Assembly (NCBI GenBank): GCA_023428515.1
Contig: JAEYXI010000123.1
Location: forward strand, 1 to 13,969
Origin: Pseudomonadota bacterium
GTDB taxonomy: Bacteria; Pseudomonadota; Alphaproteobacteria; Rhizobiales; Rhizobiaceae
Reading direction: 5' to 3'
DNA: 13,969 nt
Position numbers and translations under genes: made by a program. The notes beneath the pieces are model-generated. The model saw only the letters and a program-made list of their open reading frames with translations. It had not been told where the DNA came from and searched no databases. Positions 7,245 through 13,969 of the stretch are shown piece after piece (positions within the stretch are counted from its first letter, which is position 1; every line of letters starts with the position of its first letter).

Positions 7245-8258
7245 TCAGGTGGAGATCATCTTCTTCTCGATGCCGACGCCGGCGGCCATCGCCCGCTCGT
7301 ATTCGAGCGGGACGGTCGCGGAATCCTGCAGTGCGATGCCGGTGGAATCGAAGATGGTTATCTCCTCCTCCGAGGTGCGGCCCGGCTTCCGGCCGGTGAT
7401 CACCTCGCCGATCTCTCCGGCGATGTCGGCTTCGGTGATGACGCCTTCAGACAGCGGCACGTTGATCTCGCCGTCGGTGCGGCACTGCCTGATATCGTCG
7501 ACGAAGATGCGTGCGCCCTTGAGCAGCCTGCTCTCCAGTTCCTGGTCGCCCTTCTTGTCGGCGCCGACGGCGGCGATGTGGGTGCCGGGCGAGACCCAAT
7601 CGGCCATGACGATCGGCCCGCGCGCCGGCGTCAGCGTCACCACCACGTCGGCGCCGCGCACGGTCTGCTCGAGGTCGGTGGAGGGCTTGATCTCGAAGTG
7701 GTCGAACTTCGGCTGCATCTCCTTGACGAAATGGTCGAGCGTCTCCTTGCCGCGGCTCCAGACGCGCACTTCCGACCATTTGAAGACCTCGTTGCAGGTC
7801 TGGATCGCGCCCTCGGCCATGTGGCCGGCGCCGATGATGGCGAGTTTCTTCGAATCCTTGCGCGCCATCCACTTCGTCGACACGGCGGCGGCGGACCCGG
7901 TGCGCATCACCGTGTGGTAGCTGCCGTCGACGATGGCGAGCGGGAAGCCGGTCTCGGGGTGGGTGTAGATGAGGATGGAGAACACCGTCGGCAGATTGTA
8001 CTTCTCGCGGTTCTGCTCGCGGATCGAGACCCATTTGCAGGCGGCCGCGTGCGGCTCCTCGATGTAGGAGGGCATCGCCTCCCATTCGCCGGGGAAGCGG
8101 TCGAGCACGATGTGGCCCTTCGGGTCCATGTAGAAACGGCCTTCGCCATGCATGCGATAGGCCTGCTCGACGCAGTCATTGTATTCGTGCGGTTTCAACA
8201 GGCCGATCATCTCGTTGCGGCCGAGGATCAGCGTTTTGCGGTTTGCCCAGTTTTCCAT
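7245..8258 (-). CDS. Ornithine cyclodeaminase/mu-crystallin family dehydrogenase
   Basis: 337 residues, the usual family length. Members are NAD(P)-dependent enzymes that interconvert amino acids and imines or keto acids: ornithine cyclodeaminase, alanine dehydrogenase, ketimine and pyrroline-2-carboxylate reductases. Visible landmarks: Lys75 in ACKWVS (substrate carboxylate), RTGSAAAVSTKWMA (119-132), the Rossmann loop IIGAGHMAEGAI (141-152), Asp234 in VGADKKGDQEL where ornithine cyclodeaminase has its catalytic Asp, and FDSTGIALQD (303-312). The segment after Asp234 differs from the CPGK of true ornithine cyclodeaminases, so that activity should not be assumed. AAAGGGGA lies about ten bases before the ATG. 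It follows the LysR gene by 63 bases on the same strand and is probably co-transcribed; the divergent hyuAB genes suggest a shared pathway. Confidence 0.88.
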   Translation of the reverse strand: MENWANRKTLILGRNEMIGLLKPHEYNDCVEQAYRMHGEGRFYMDPKGHIVLDRFPGEWEAMPSYIEEPHAAACKWVSIREQNREKYNLPTVFSILIYTHPETGFPLAIVDGSYHTVMRTGSAAAVSTKWMARKDSKKLAIIGAGHMAEGAIQTCNEVFKWSEVRVWSRGKETLDHFVKEMQPKFDHFEIKPSTDLEQTVRGADVVVTLTPARGPIVMADWVSPGTHIAAVGADKKGDQELESRLLKGARIFVDDIRQCRTDGEINVPLSEGVITEADIAGEIGEVITGRKPGRTSEEEITIFDSTGIALQDSATVPLEYERAMAAGVGIEKKMIST

Positions 8259-8321
8259 TGTCGATCGTTCCCCTTTAGCATTTGTCGGTTTTTAGAATTG
8301 CCTGGCGCGAGCCCTCGAAGC

Positions 8322-9227
8322 TTAGGGCGCCATATAGGTGGCGCCGACCTTCTGGCTCGCCTCGATGAAGCGGCGCTTGGCCATGTTGATGCTGGTGCGG
8401 CGCCAGGCAAGATGCGTCTCGATCAGCACCGGCGGATTGGTGATGACCGGCCGCGGCACGATGACGTTCTCTCCGCAGAAGCGCGGCATGGCGGTGAAGA
8501 GCGTGATGCCGACGCCGGCGGTGACGAGGCCGAGCAGGCCGGTGAGGCTCTGCGCTTCCTGTCCCACCTTCATCACCAGGCCGGCGCTCTGGAAGGCATC
8601 GACGACGATGCGCCGGAAGGTAGGCCATTCGGAATTGGTGCCGATCACCAGTTTCTCGGCGGCGAGATCCTCGATCGTCAGATGCGTCTTAGCGGTGAGC
8701 GGATGGCGCGGCGGCAGCAGCGCCCATAGCTTGTGGCGCGCGACGAGCCGCGACTCGATCTCCGAACTCTGGAAGGGACCGTCGATCAGGCCGAGGTCGA
8801 TCTCATCCTGCAGGATCTTGTCGCGCTGCACGGGCGACGTCATGTAGCTGAGCTCGACGCGGACGTCGGGATTGGCCTGGCGGAACTCGCGGGTGATGTC
8901 TGGCATCACCGAGTGGCCGGTGATCGTCGTGTAGCCGACGCGCAGCACCGCCTTGGTGCCGGAAGCGAGCAGACGGGTGGTGTTTTCCGCAGCCTCGATA
9001 CGGCCCAGGATCTCCTGCGCCTCTTCCAGGAGATAGCGTCCGGACTCGGTCAGCCGCACCTTTCTCGTAGTACGCTCGAGCAGCTTGACGCCCAGCCGGT
9101 CCTCGAGCTCCAGCACGATCCGGCTGACCGCCGGCTGGGCCATTGCCAAGCGCTCGGCGGCACGGTGGAAGTTCAGTTCCTCCGCCACTGCAATGAAGGT
9201 CGCCAGATGTTTGAGATCGTATCTCAT
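8322..9227 (-). CDS. LysR family transcriptional regulator
   Basis: 301 residues. The N-terminal winged helix-turn-helix is complete (about 5-64: LKHLATFIAVAEELNFHRAAERLAMAQPAVSRIVLELEDRLGVKLLERTTRKVRLTESG region), followed by a linker helix and a periplasmic-binding-like effector domain (about 90-295, with 'LRVGYTT' and 'GLLGLVTAGVGITLF'). The start at 9227 agrees with the family alignment, yet the bases just upstream contain no Shine-Dalgarno, so translation may be weak. It lies upstream of the Ocd-family gene and diverges from hyuAB; LysR proteins usually act on the adjacent divergent promoter and repress themselves, and the inverted repeats at 9243-9307 are the candidate binding sites. 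The inducer is probably the substrate or an intermediate of the HyuAB pathway. Confidence 0.93.
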   Translation of the reverse strand: MRYDLKHLATFIAVAEELNFHRAAERLAMAQPAVSRIVLELEDRLGVKLLERTTRKVRLTESGRYLLEEAQEILGRIEAAENTTRLLASGTKAVLRVGYTTITGHSVMPDITREFRQANPDVRVELSYMTSPVQRDKILQDEIDLGLIDGPFQSSEIESRLVARHKLWALLPPRHPLTAKTHLTIEDLAAEKLVIGTNSEWPTFRRIVVDAFQSAGLVMKVGQEAQSLTGLLGLVTAGVGITLFTAMPRFCGENVIVPRPVITNPPVLIETHLAWRRTSINMAKRRFIEASQKVGATYMAP

Positions 9228-9242
9228 ATTGATAACGATTTC

Positions 9243-9273
9243 ATTTCAATCTATGCGAAATAATTATTTCACA
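9243..9273. promoter_or_regulatory. Overlapping dyads, candidate LysR binding site
   Basis: Two dyads share a half-site. ATTTC (9243-9247), 9 bases, GAAAT (9257-9261) contains the T-N11-A of a classic LysR box. GAAATAATTATTTC (9257-9270) is a perfect 14-bp palindrome extending imperfectly to TGCGAAATAATTATTTCACA (9254-9273, 9 of 10 pairs). A further ATTTC at 9238-9242 is in tandem with the first. The centres are about 11-12 bp apart, one helical turn. The site begins 15 bases before the lysR start. Confidence 0.6.
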
Positions 9274-9289
9274 GCGAAAGCTCCGCTGT
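9271..9289. repeat. Inverted repeat in the lysR-hyuA intergenic region
   Basis: ACAGCG, 7 bases, CGCTGT: perfect 6-bp arms, directly abutting the previous dyad. Could be part of an extended regulator footprint or a short RNA hairpin. Confidence 0.4.
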
Positions 9290-9290
9290 C

Positions 9291-9307
9291 TAGTACTTAT
9301 CCTACTA
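9291..9307. repeat. Inverted repeat in the lysR-hyuA intergenic region
   Basis: TAGTA, 7 bases, TACTA: perfect 5-bp arms, one base after the previous repeat and with the same spacer length. Its centre includes TATCCT, a weak -10-like element for rightward transcription. Confidence 0.3.
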
Positions 9308-9347
9308 AGAAAAAGCGCCCGCAAGTGGCGTAAGGGTGAACAGATTA

Positions 9348-9506
9348 ATGGGTGATCAAGCGTTGCATTCGCGCGCCTTTCGTGCGCTTGAGTCCGGAGT
9401 TGGGGCCGGCTCGAAGATATCTTCCGCAATCTCCCGCGAGCGCCTTCGCCGCGCCGCAGGCAAGGCCGCAGACTCCCATGCGGTCTTGCCCGGGAGGCCC
9501 TCATGA
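9348..9506 (+). CDS. Possible leader ORF overlapping the hyuA start
   Basis: 52 codons beginning ATG GGT GAT CAA, preceded by AAGGGTGA (9332-9339) eight bases upstream. Its TGA overlaps the hyuA ATG in the arrangement ATGA, the usual form of translational coupling. The predicted peptide is basic, Ser/Arg/Ala-rich and unrecognised. About two thirds of its codons end in G or C, lower than the flanking genes, so it may be chance. If translated, ribosomes would cross and melt the stem-loop at 9459-9490 just before the hyuA ribosome site. Confidence 0.25.
   Translation: MGDQALHSRAFRALESGVGAGSKISSAISRERLRRAAGKAADSHAVLPGRPS
9459..9490 (+). promoter_or_regulatory. Leader stem-loop next to the hyuA ribosome site
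   Basis: GGCAAGGCCGCA (9459-9470) pairs with TGCGGTCTTGCC (9479-9490): 12 base pairs including one G-U, with an 8-base loop. It ends one base before the GGGAGG ribosome site (9492-9497). No T-run follows, so it is not a standard terminator; a role in translation initiation or RNA stability is more likely. Confidence 0.45.
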
Positions 9507-11593
9507 TACGGGTCGGCGTCGACGTAGGCGGGACGTTCACCGACATCGTGCTCGAGCGCTCCGGCGATGGCGCTGAGCAGCAGGTCGTGGTCACCAAAGT
9601 GTCAAGCACGCCGCACGACCAGTCGGAAGGCGTGGTCGAGGGCATATTGAAGGTCGCAGCCCTTGCCGGCGTCGAGCCGGGCGCGATCGATGCCGTGTTC
9701 CACGGCACGACGGTCGCCACTAACATGGTGATCGAGCGCGCCGGCGCGAAGGTCGGCATGGTCACCACGCGCGGCTTCCGCGACATACTGCACATGGCCC
9801 GCCACAAGCGGCCGCATAATTTCTCGCTGCAGTTCGAACTGCCTTGGCAGTCGAAGCCGCTGGTGAGGAGGCGCGACCGTCTGGCCGTCACCGAACGCAT
9901 CATGCCACCGACCGGCACGGTCGAAGTGCCGCTCGCCGAGGATGAGGTCAAGCAAGCCGCCGAACTCTTCGCCAAGCGCGGCATGGACGCGGTGATCGTC
10001 GCCTTCCTGTTCTCCTTCCTCAACAACGAGCACGAGCAGCGCGCCAAGGAGATCGTCAAGTCGATCCTGCCGGACGCCTTCGTGTCGGCCTCGTCGGACG
10101 TGGTGAACACGATCCGCGAATACGAGCGTTTCTCCTCGGCCGCGATGAACGCCTATATCGGGCCGAAGACATCGGCCTATCTCACCAACCTCGAAGGACG
10201 CCTGCGCGCCAACGGGATCAGGGCGATGGTTCGGATCATGCAGTCGAACGGCGGCATCTCGACCATCGAGAATTCAAGCGAGCTGCCGATCGGGCTGCTG
10301 CTGTCAGGCCCCGCCGGCGGGGTCATCGGCGGCCGCTGGACCGGCGAGCATTCCGGCAAGAACAATGTCATCACCATCGACATAGGCGGCACCTCGGCTG
10401 ACATCTCGGTCATTGAGGATGGCGAATTACGCATCAAGAACCCGCGCGACACCGAAGTCGCCGGCCTGCCAGTGCTGGTGCCAATGATCGACATCGACGC
10501 GATCGGTGCGGGCGGCGGCTCGATCGCCTATCTCGATCCGGGCGGAGCCTTCCGCGTCGGGCCGCGCTCGGCCGGAGCCGTGCCAGGCCCCGCCTGCTAC
10601 GCCAAGGGCGGTGAAGAGCCGACGGTGACCGACGCGCAGGTGGTGCTCGGGCGCATGGACCCTGAGCATTTCCTCGGCGGCGACCTCAAGATCGATGCGT
10701 CACTGTCGGAGAAGGCGATCGCCAAGCACATCGCCGAACCGCTGAAGCTGTCGGTCGAGCAGGCGGCGCTCGGCATATTGAAGATCATCAACAACAATAT
10801 GGCGCTGGCGATCAACGCCAACTCGGTCGCCAAGGGCGTCGATCCCCGCAACTTCTCGCTGATGGGTTTTGGCGGGGCAGGGCCGCTGCATTCGGTGTCG
10901 CTGGCTGAAGCTATCCACGCCAAGGATATTATCTCGCCGGTGCATCCGGGCATCACGGCCGCTACCGGGCTGCTGGTCACCGACCTGCAATACGAATACA
11001 CGCATTCGACCCTGATGATTCTGGATAATGCCAGCGACAGGGAGTTCGCCCGCGTCAACGCCGTGCTCGACGAGCTTGTCGGCCGCGCCAACCGCCAGCT
11101 CGACGCCGACGGCATCCCGGAAAAGCAGCGCGTCTTCCGGCAGGTCGCCGAATGCCGCTACGTCGGACAAGGCTTCGAGTTGCGAGCCGATGTCCCTGCC
11201 GGCCGGCTGGGCAAGGAGAGTGCTGCCGCCGTCATCGACAATTTCTTCAACGCTCACAAGCAGGTCTACGGCCACGCTTTCCGTGACCAGCAGACCGAAA
11301 TGGTGACGCTGCGCGTGATCGCCACGGTAGCGGTCGATACGCTGAAGCTGCCGAAACTCGCCAAGGGCGGGCGGAATAATCCTGCTGAGGCAGAGCTCTA
11401 TCGCCGGCGCACCGTGTTCGACAATGGCGAGGCGCTGGAGACGCCGCGCTACCAGCGCGGCAAGCTGCTCGCCGAGGATACGATTGCCGGGCCGGCGCTG
11501 GTCATCCAGCACAATTCCACCACCATCGTTCCTCCCGGCTATATCGCGACCGTGCTGGAGTACGGCGACATGCGCATCGAGCGGAAAGGGTGA
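9503..11593 (+). CDS. hyuA: Hydantoinase/oxoprolinase family protein, subunit A (HyuA)
   Basis: 696 residues, the usual length. This is the ATP-binding subunit of the group that includes N-methylhydantoinase, 5-oxoprolinase and the acetone and acetophenone carboxylases; it activates an amide or carbonyl oxygen by phosphorylation. Actin-like ATPase landmarks are present: VGVDVGGTFTDIVL (4-17), HGTTVATN (67-74), LSGPAGGVIGG (267-277), TIDIGGTSADISVIEDG (291-307), GAGGGSIA (335-342) and the SVAKGVDPRNFSLMGFGGAGPLHS region (441-464). Domains: Hydant_A_N about 3-185, Hydantoinase_A about 200-490, then a C-terminal region to 690. The start has GGGAGG five bases upstream. Its stop overlaps the next frame, as expected for a two-subunit enzyme with HyuB. 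Substrate uncertain; the nearby ABC binding protein and Ocd-family enzyme point to a nitrogenous small molecule. The symbol marks family only. Confidence 0.92.
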   Translation: MIRVGVDVGGTFTDIVLERSGDGAEQQVVVTKVSSTPHDQSEGVVEGILKVAALAGVEPGAIDAVFHGTTVATNMVIERAGAKVGMVTTRGFRDILHMARHKRPHNFSLQFELPWQSKPLVRRRDRLAVTERIMPPTGTVEVPLAEDEVKQAAELFAKRGMDAVIVAFLFSFLNNEHEQRAKEIVKSILPDAFVSASSDVVNTIREYERFSSAAMNAYIGPKTSAYLTNLEGRLRANGIRAMVRIMQSNGGISTIENSSELPIGLLLSGPAGGVIGGRWTGEHSGKNNVITIDIGGTSADISVIEDGELRIKNPRDTEVAGLPVLVPMIDIDAIGAGGGSIAYLDPGGAFRVGPRSAGAVPGPACYAKGGEEPTVTDAQVVLGRMDPEHFLGGDLKIDASLSEKAIAKHIAEPLKLSVEQAALGILKIINNNMALAINANSVAKGVDPRNFSLMGFGGAGPLHSVSLAEAIHAKDIISPVHPGITAATGLLVTDLQYEYTHSTLMILDNASDREFARVNAVLDELVGRANRQLDADGIPEKQRVFRQVAECRYVGQGFELRADVPAGRLGKESAAAVIDNFFNAHKQVYGHAFRDQQTEMVTLRVIATVAVDTLKLPKLAKGGRNNPAEAELYRRRTVFDNGEALETPRYQRGKLLAEDTIAGPALVIQHNSTTIVPPGYIATVLEYGDMRIERKG

Positions 11594-11598
11594 GCGGC

Positions 11599-13371
11599 AT
11601 GGTCAAGCAAGTCGATCCCATCACGCTCCAGGTCATCGGCGGCGCGCTGCATTCCATCGCCGAGCAGATGGGCAACGTGCTCTATCGCATGAGCTATTCG
11701 TCGATCATCCGCGAAAGCCAGGACCTTGGCGCCGGACTGTTCGACATGGACTACAACACGCTCTGCGAGAGCGACTCCACCCCGATGCATATCGGCTCGC
11801 TGCCGGGCTATCTGCGCGGCATTGAGAAGACGGTGCCGCTCGATGCCTGGAAGCCGGGCGACTGCGTCGTCCACAACCATCCCTATTACGGCGCCAGCCA
11901 TTCGCCCGATATCGGCATTGTCATGCCGATCTTCTACGAGGGCGAGTTGGTCGGCTTCTCGGCCAACACCGCGCATCATGTCGACATCGGCGCCGCGACG
12001 CCCGGCCTCGTCATCGACATTCCCGACGTGTTCGCCGAGGGTATGCTGCTAAACGGGTTGAAGCTCTACAACGAGGGCGTCCGCAACGAGCCGCTTTGGA
12101 AGTTCATCCGCGACAACACCCGCGTGCCGAGCCTCGTCATGGGCGACCTCGAGGCGCAGATCGCTGCGGCCGAACTCGGCGTGCTGCGCTTCCAGCAACT
12201 GATGGCGACCTATGGCAAGGACACGGTATTGCAGTCGACGCGGCAGCTCATGGACTACACCGAAAACATGCTGCGCCGCGAGATCGAGAAGATCCCTGAT
12301 GGCGATTATGTCGCCGAAGGCTTCCTCGACGATGACGGCCGCAACCGCGGCGTCAACCTGCCGCTCAAGGTGACGGTGAAGGTGCGCGGCGACGGCGTCG
12401 AGGTCGACACGACAGGGTCTTCGGCGCAGGTGCCGACCGCTTTCAACGTACCCTTCGACGGTTCGACCAAGGTGGCGTGCTATTTCGCGTTCCGCGCGCT
12501 GCTCCTCGATACTTACACGCATGAGGAGTATATCCCGCAGAACGAGGGTTCTTTCCGGCCGGTCAAGGTGACGTCGCCGCTCGGCTCGATCTTCAATCCG
12601 ATCTCGCCGGTCGCCGCCGAGGCGCGCTTCAGCCAGATCCAGCGGCTCTGCGACCTGATCATCAAGGCGCTGGCGCCGGTGCTGCCCGACAAGTGCACGG
12701 CCGGCAACGCGGCGGTGCTCTCCTTCGCCGCCTATTCAGGTGTACGTCCTTCCGGCGACTATTGGGTTTTCCTCGAGGTCAACGAAGCCGCGATGGGCGG
12801 CCGGCCGCAGTCGGACGGGCCTGATACGGTCGAGGAACTGATGCGCAATACCCGCAACAATCCGCTGGAAGATCTCGGTATGCATCTGCCGCTGATCTGC
12901 GACCGCTACGAGGTGCGCGACGACGTGCCTCCGGGCGCCGGCAAGTTCCGCGGCGGCGCCGGCGTGGTGAAGTCGCAGCGCTACCTGACGCCAGGCTTCA
13001 TGACGCATGAATCCGACCGCAACGAGGACGCGCCCTGGGGCATCTTCGGCGGCAAACCTGGCCATGGCAGCAAGGTCGAACTCAGGAACGACACGACCGG
13101 CAAGCTGGAATACCAGCCGGCGAAGTTCTCGGGCCTGCGCACCGAGATCGGCGACGTCATCACCTACTATTCGCCTACCGGCGGCGGCTACGGCGACCCG
13201 CTCGAGCGCGACCCGGCCAAGGTGCTGGATGACGTGCTCGACGGCTTCATCACGGTCGACCACGCGCGCGCCGACTACGGCGTCGTGCTTGCGGAAGTCG
13301 ACGACGGTTATGGCTGGGCGCTCGACGCAGCGGCGACAACGGCGCTGCGCGCGGACATGGCGCGCGGATAG
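11599..13371 (+). CDS. hyuB: Hydantoinase/oxoprolinase family protein, subunit B (HyuB)
   Basis: 590 residues from the ATG at 11599. It is the partner of HyuA and carries the hydrolytic or carboxylating half of the reaction. The family core is present: ITLQVIGGALHSIAEQMGNVLYR near the N terminus, SDSTPMHIGSLPG, HNHPYYGASHSPD (92-104) and NTAHHVDIGA (about 123-132), whose His and Asp residues are the likely metal ligands, and the C-terminal GGGYGDPLERDP signature. AAAGGG (11585-11590) lies eight bases upstream of this ATG; a GTG at 11590, overlapping the hyuA stop as GTGA, would add three residues. Tight coupling with hyuA indicates equal synthesis of both subunits. No signal peptide; cytoplasmic. 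Confidence 0.92.
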   Translation: MVKQVDPITLQVIGGALHSIAEQMGNVLYRMSYSSIIRESQDLGAGLFDMDYNTLCESDSTPMHIGSLPGYLRGIEKTVPLDAWKPGDCVVHNHPYYGASHSPDIGIVMPIFYEGELVGFSANTAHHVDIGAATPGLVIDIPDVFAEGMLLNGLKLYNEGVRNEPLWKFIRDNTRVPSLVMGDLEAQIAAAELGVLRFQQLMATYGKDTVLQSTRQLMDYTENMLRREIEKIPDGDYVAEGFLDDDGRNRGVNLPLKVTVKVRGDGVEVDTTGSSAQVPTAFNVPFDGSTKVACYFAFRALLLDTYTHEEYIPQNEGSFRPVKVTSPLGSIFNPISPVAAEARFSQIQRLCDLIIKALAPVLPDKCTAGNAAVLSFAAYSGVRPSGDYWVFLEVNEAAMGGRPQSDGPDTVEELMRNTRNNPLEDLGMHLPLICDRYEVRDDVPPGAGKFRGGAGVVKSQRYLTPGFMTHESDRNEDAPWGIFGGKPGHGSKVELRNDTTGKLEYQPAKFSGLRTEIGDVITYYSPTGGGYGDPLERDPAKVLDDVLDGFITVDHARADYGVVLAEVDDGYGWALDAAATTALRADMARG

Positions 13372-13586
13372 AAGGATTGAAAGGCCGCGGCAGAGAGCTG
13401 CGGAATTTCATTTGCCGGCGCTGCCCCGCGAGGGGATAGTGGCGGATGGTAGAAAGTAGACGTGCATATTGACGGACAAGGCTGGCCTATCGGCTTCTAC
13501 AAGACCGTGGCAAACTCGGCAGGCGAAAGAAGCTAGGGCGGCGTTGTCCACTCAGCGTGAGAACGCAAACGCAATGGGAGATTGAT
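13372..13586 (+). other. Gap between hyuB and the ABC binding-protein gene
   Basis: 215 bases without a supported gene. It holds a short CCCC-GCGA-GGGG hairpin (13424-13435) after hyuB, too weak to call a terminator, and no clear promoter. The next gene's GGGAG ribosome site is at 13576-13580. Confidence 0.4.
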
Positions 13587-13969
13587 ATGAAAAGGACACT
13601 TCTCAACAAGACGGTTTCGCGGCGCTCGGTGCTCAAGGGCGGCGCGGCGGTCGCCGGCGTGACCGCCGTCACCGGCTTCCCGATGGTCTGGGCGCAGAAT
13701 CTCAAGGACGTCACCCTCAACCACACCGGCATGTCCTATTCGACGCTGCCGGATATCGCCAAGCAGGCGAGCCAGGACCTCGGCTTCAAGGTCGAGATGT
13801 CGGTCGTCGACCATCCCGGCCTGACGAACCGCCTCGTCAACGATCCCAAGTCGATCGACATCGCCGACATGGAGATCTGGCAGGCCAAGTTCGCCGTGCC
13901 GCAGGGCGTGACCCAGGCGGTCGATATCAAGAAGATCAAGAACTGGGGCGACCTGACTCCCCTCTACAC
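13587..13969 (+). CDS. Tat-exported ABC transporter substrate-binding protein (5' part)
   Basis: 127 complete codons before the window ends; the gene is cut, not broken. GGGAG (13576-13580) stands six bases before the ATG. The N terminus is a twin-arginine signal: SRRSVLKGG at residues 11-19, a hydrophobic stretch to about residue 34, and a likely cleavage after VWA (residue 36). Twin-arginine export means the protein folds before crossing to the periplasm. The mature part resembles family 1/PotD-type binding proteins (early strand 'VTLNHTGMSYSTLPDIAKQ', then 'SIDIADMEIWQAKFAV' and 'IKNWGDLTPLY'). Permease and ATPase genes are expected just beyond the window. Same strand and following hyuAB, it probably brings in the HyuAB substrate, but the ligand (polyamine-like, hydantoin-like or other) cannot be told. 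Confidence 0.85.
   Translation, partial: MKRTLLNKTVSRRSVLKGGAAVAGVTAVTGFPMVWAQNLKDVTLNHTGMSYSTLPDIAKQASQDLGFKVEMSVVDHPGLTNRLVNDPKSIDIADMEIWQAKFAVPQGVTQAVDIKKIKNWGDLTPLY

Noticed and set aside
7209..8729. 506-codon plus-strand open frame over the Ocd-family and LysR genes
   Set aside because: Antisense shadow with His/Asp/Arg-rich low-complexity translation; both minus-strand genes have clear family motifs.
9213..9225. GAGAT-CGT-ATCTC palindrome at the lysR start codon
   Set aside because: It lies in codons 1-5 of lysR, where sequence is constrained by protein coding, and its arms do not match the upstream half-sites.
9356..9391. TCAAGCG...CGCTTGA inverted repeat with a 22-base loop in the hyuA leader
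   Set aside because: Short arms and a long loop; less convincing than the 12-bp stem-loop at 9459-9490.
13453..13527. Short open frame (GTG at 13462, 24 codons) in the gap before the ABC binding-protein gene
   Set aside because: No ribosome site, no recognisable peptide and no overlap with the next gene; length is within chance.

Overview
The window is high-GC, strongly G/C-third-position DNA from an alphaproteobacterium, most likely of the order Hyphomicrobiales (a Mesorhizobium/Phyllobacteriaceae-like genome). The main clues are a DUF982 gene, promoters of the GGAAC...GTT type used by the alphaproteobacterial general-stress sigma factor EcfG/RpoE2, and the family mix (RpiR, LysR, hydantoinase A/B, Tat-exported ABC binding protein). 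This placement is inference from gene content; no rRNA or tRNA is present to anchor it, and I see no insertion sequence, phage gene or CRISPR array.

Layout. (1) 14-1814: an N-formylglutamate amidohydrolase-family gene (minus) diverges from a MurR/RpiR-type regulator (plus), with a perfect 6-3-6 palindrome between them that is a good operator candidate. (2) 2028-6327: a two-gene plus-strand operon for an RND efflux pump (membrane fusion protein plus HAE1-type transporter) with no outer-membrane channel gene beside it. (3) 6451-7094: two small convergent genes, an uncharacterised 102-residue protein and a DUF982 protein; each has a GGAAC-N18/19-TT element upstream, so both look like general-stress regulon members. 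(4) 7245-13969: a catabolic-looking module. On the minus strand a LysR regulator and an ornithine cyclodeaminase/mu-crystallin-family dehydrogenase form a likely operon. On the plus strand HyuA and HyuB (ATP-dependent hydantoinase/oxoprolinase/carboxylase family) are followed by the beginning of a Tat-secreted ABC substrate-binding protein cut by the window end.

The last module reads as one pathway: import of a small nitrogenous solute by the ABC system, ATP-dependent ring opening or carboxylation by HyuAB, and imine/amino-acid redox chemistry by the Ocd-family enzyme, with the LysR protein acting at the shared intergenic region. The true substrate cannot be read from sequence. That intergenic region is the most structured non-coding DNA here: four back-to-back inverted repeats next to the lysR start, then a 52-codon open frame whose stop overlaps the hyuA start as ATGA, with a 12-bp stem-loop ending one base before the hyuA Shine-Dalgarno.

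Most genes belong to well-known families. The less ordinary material is regulatory: the paired EcfG-type promoters, the LysR operator cluster, and the possible leader-peptide/stem-loop control of hyuA.
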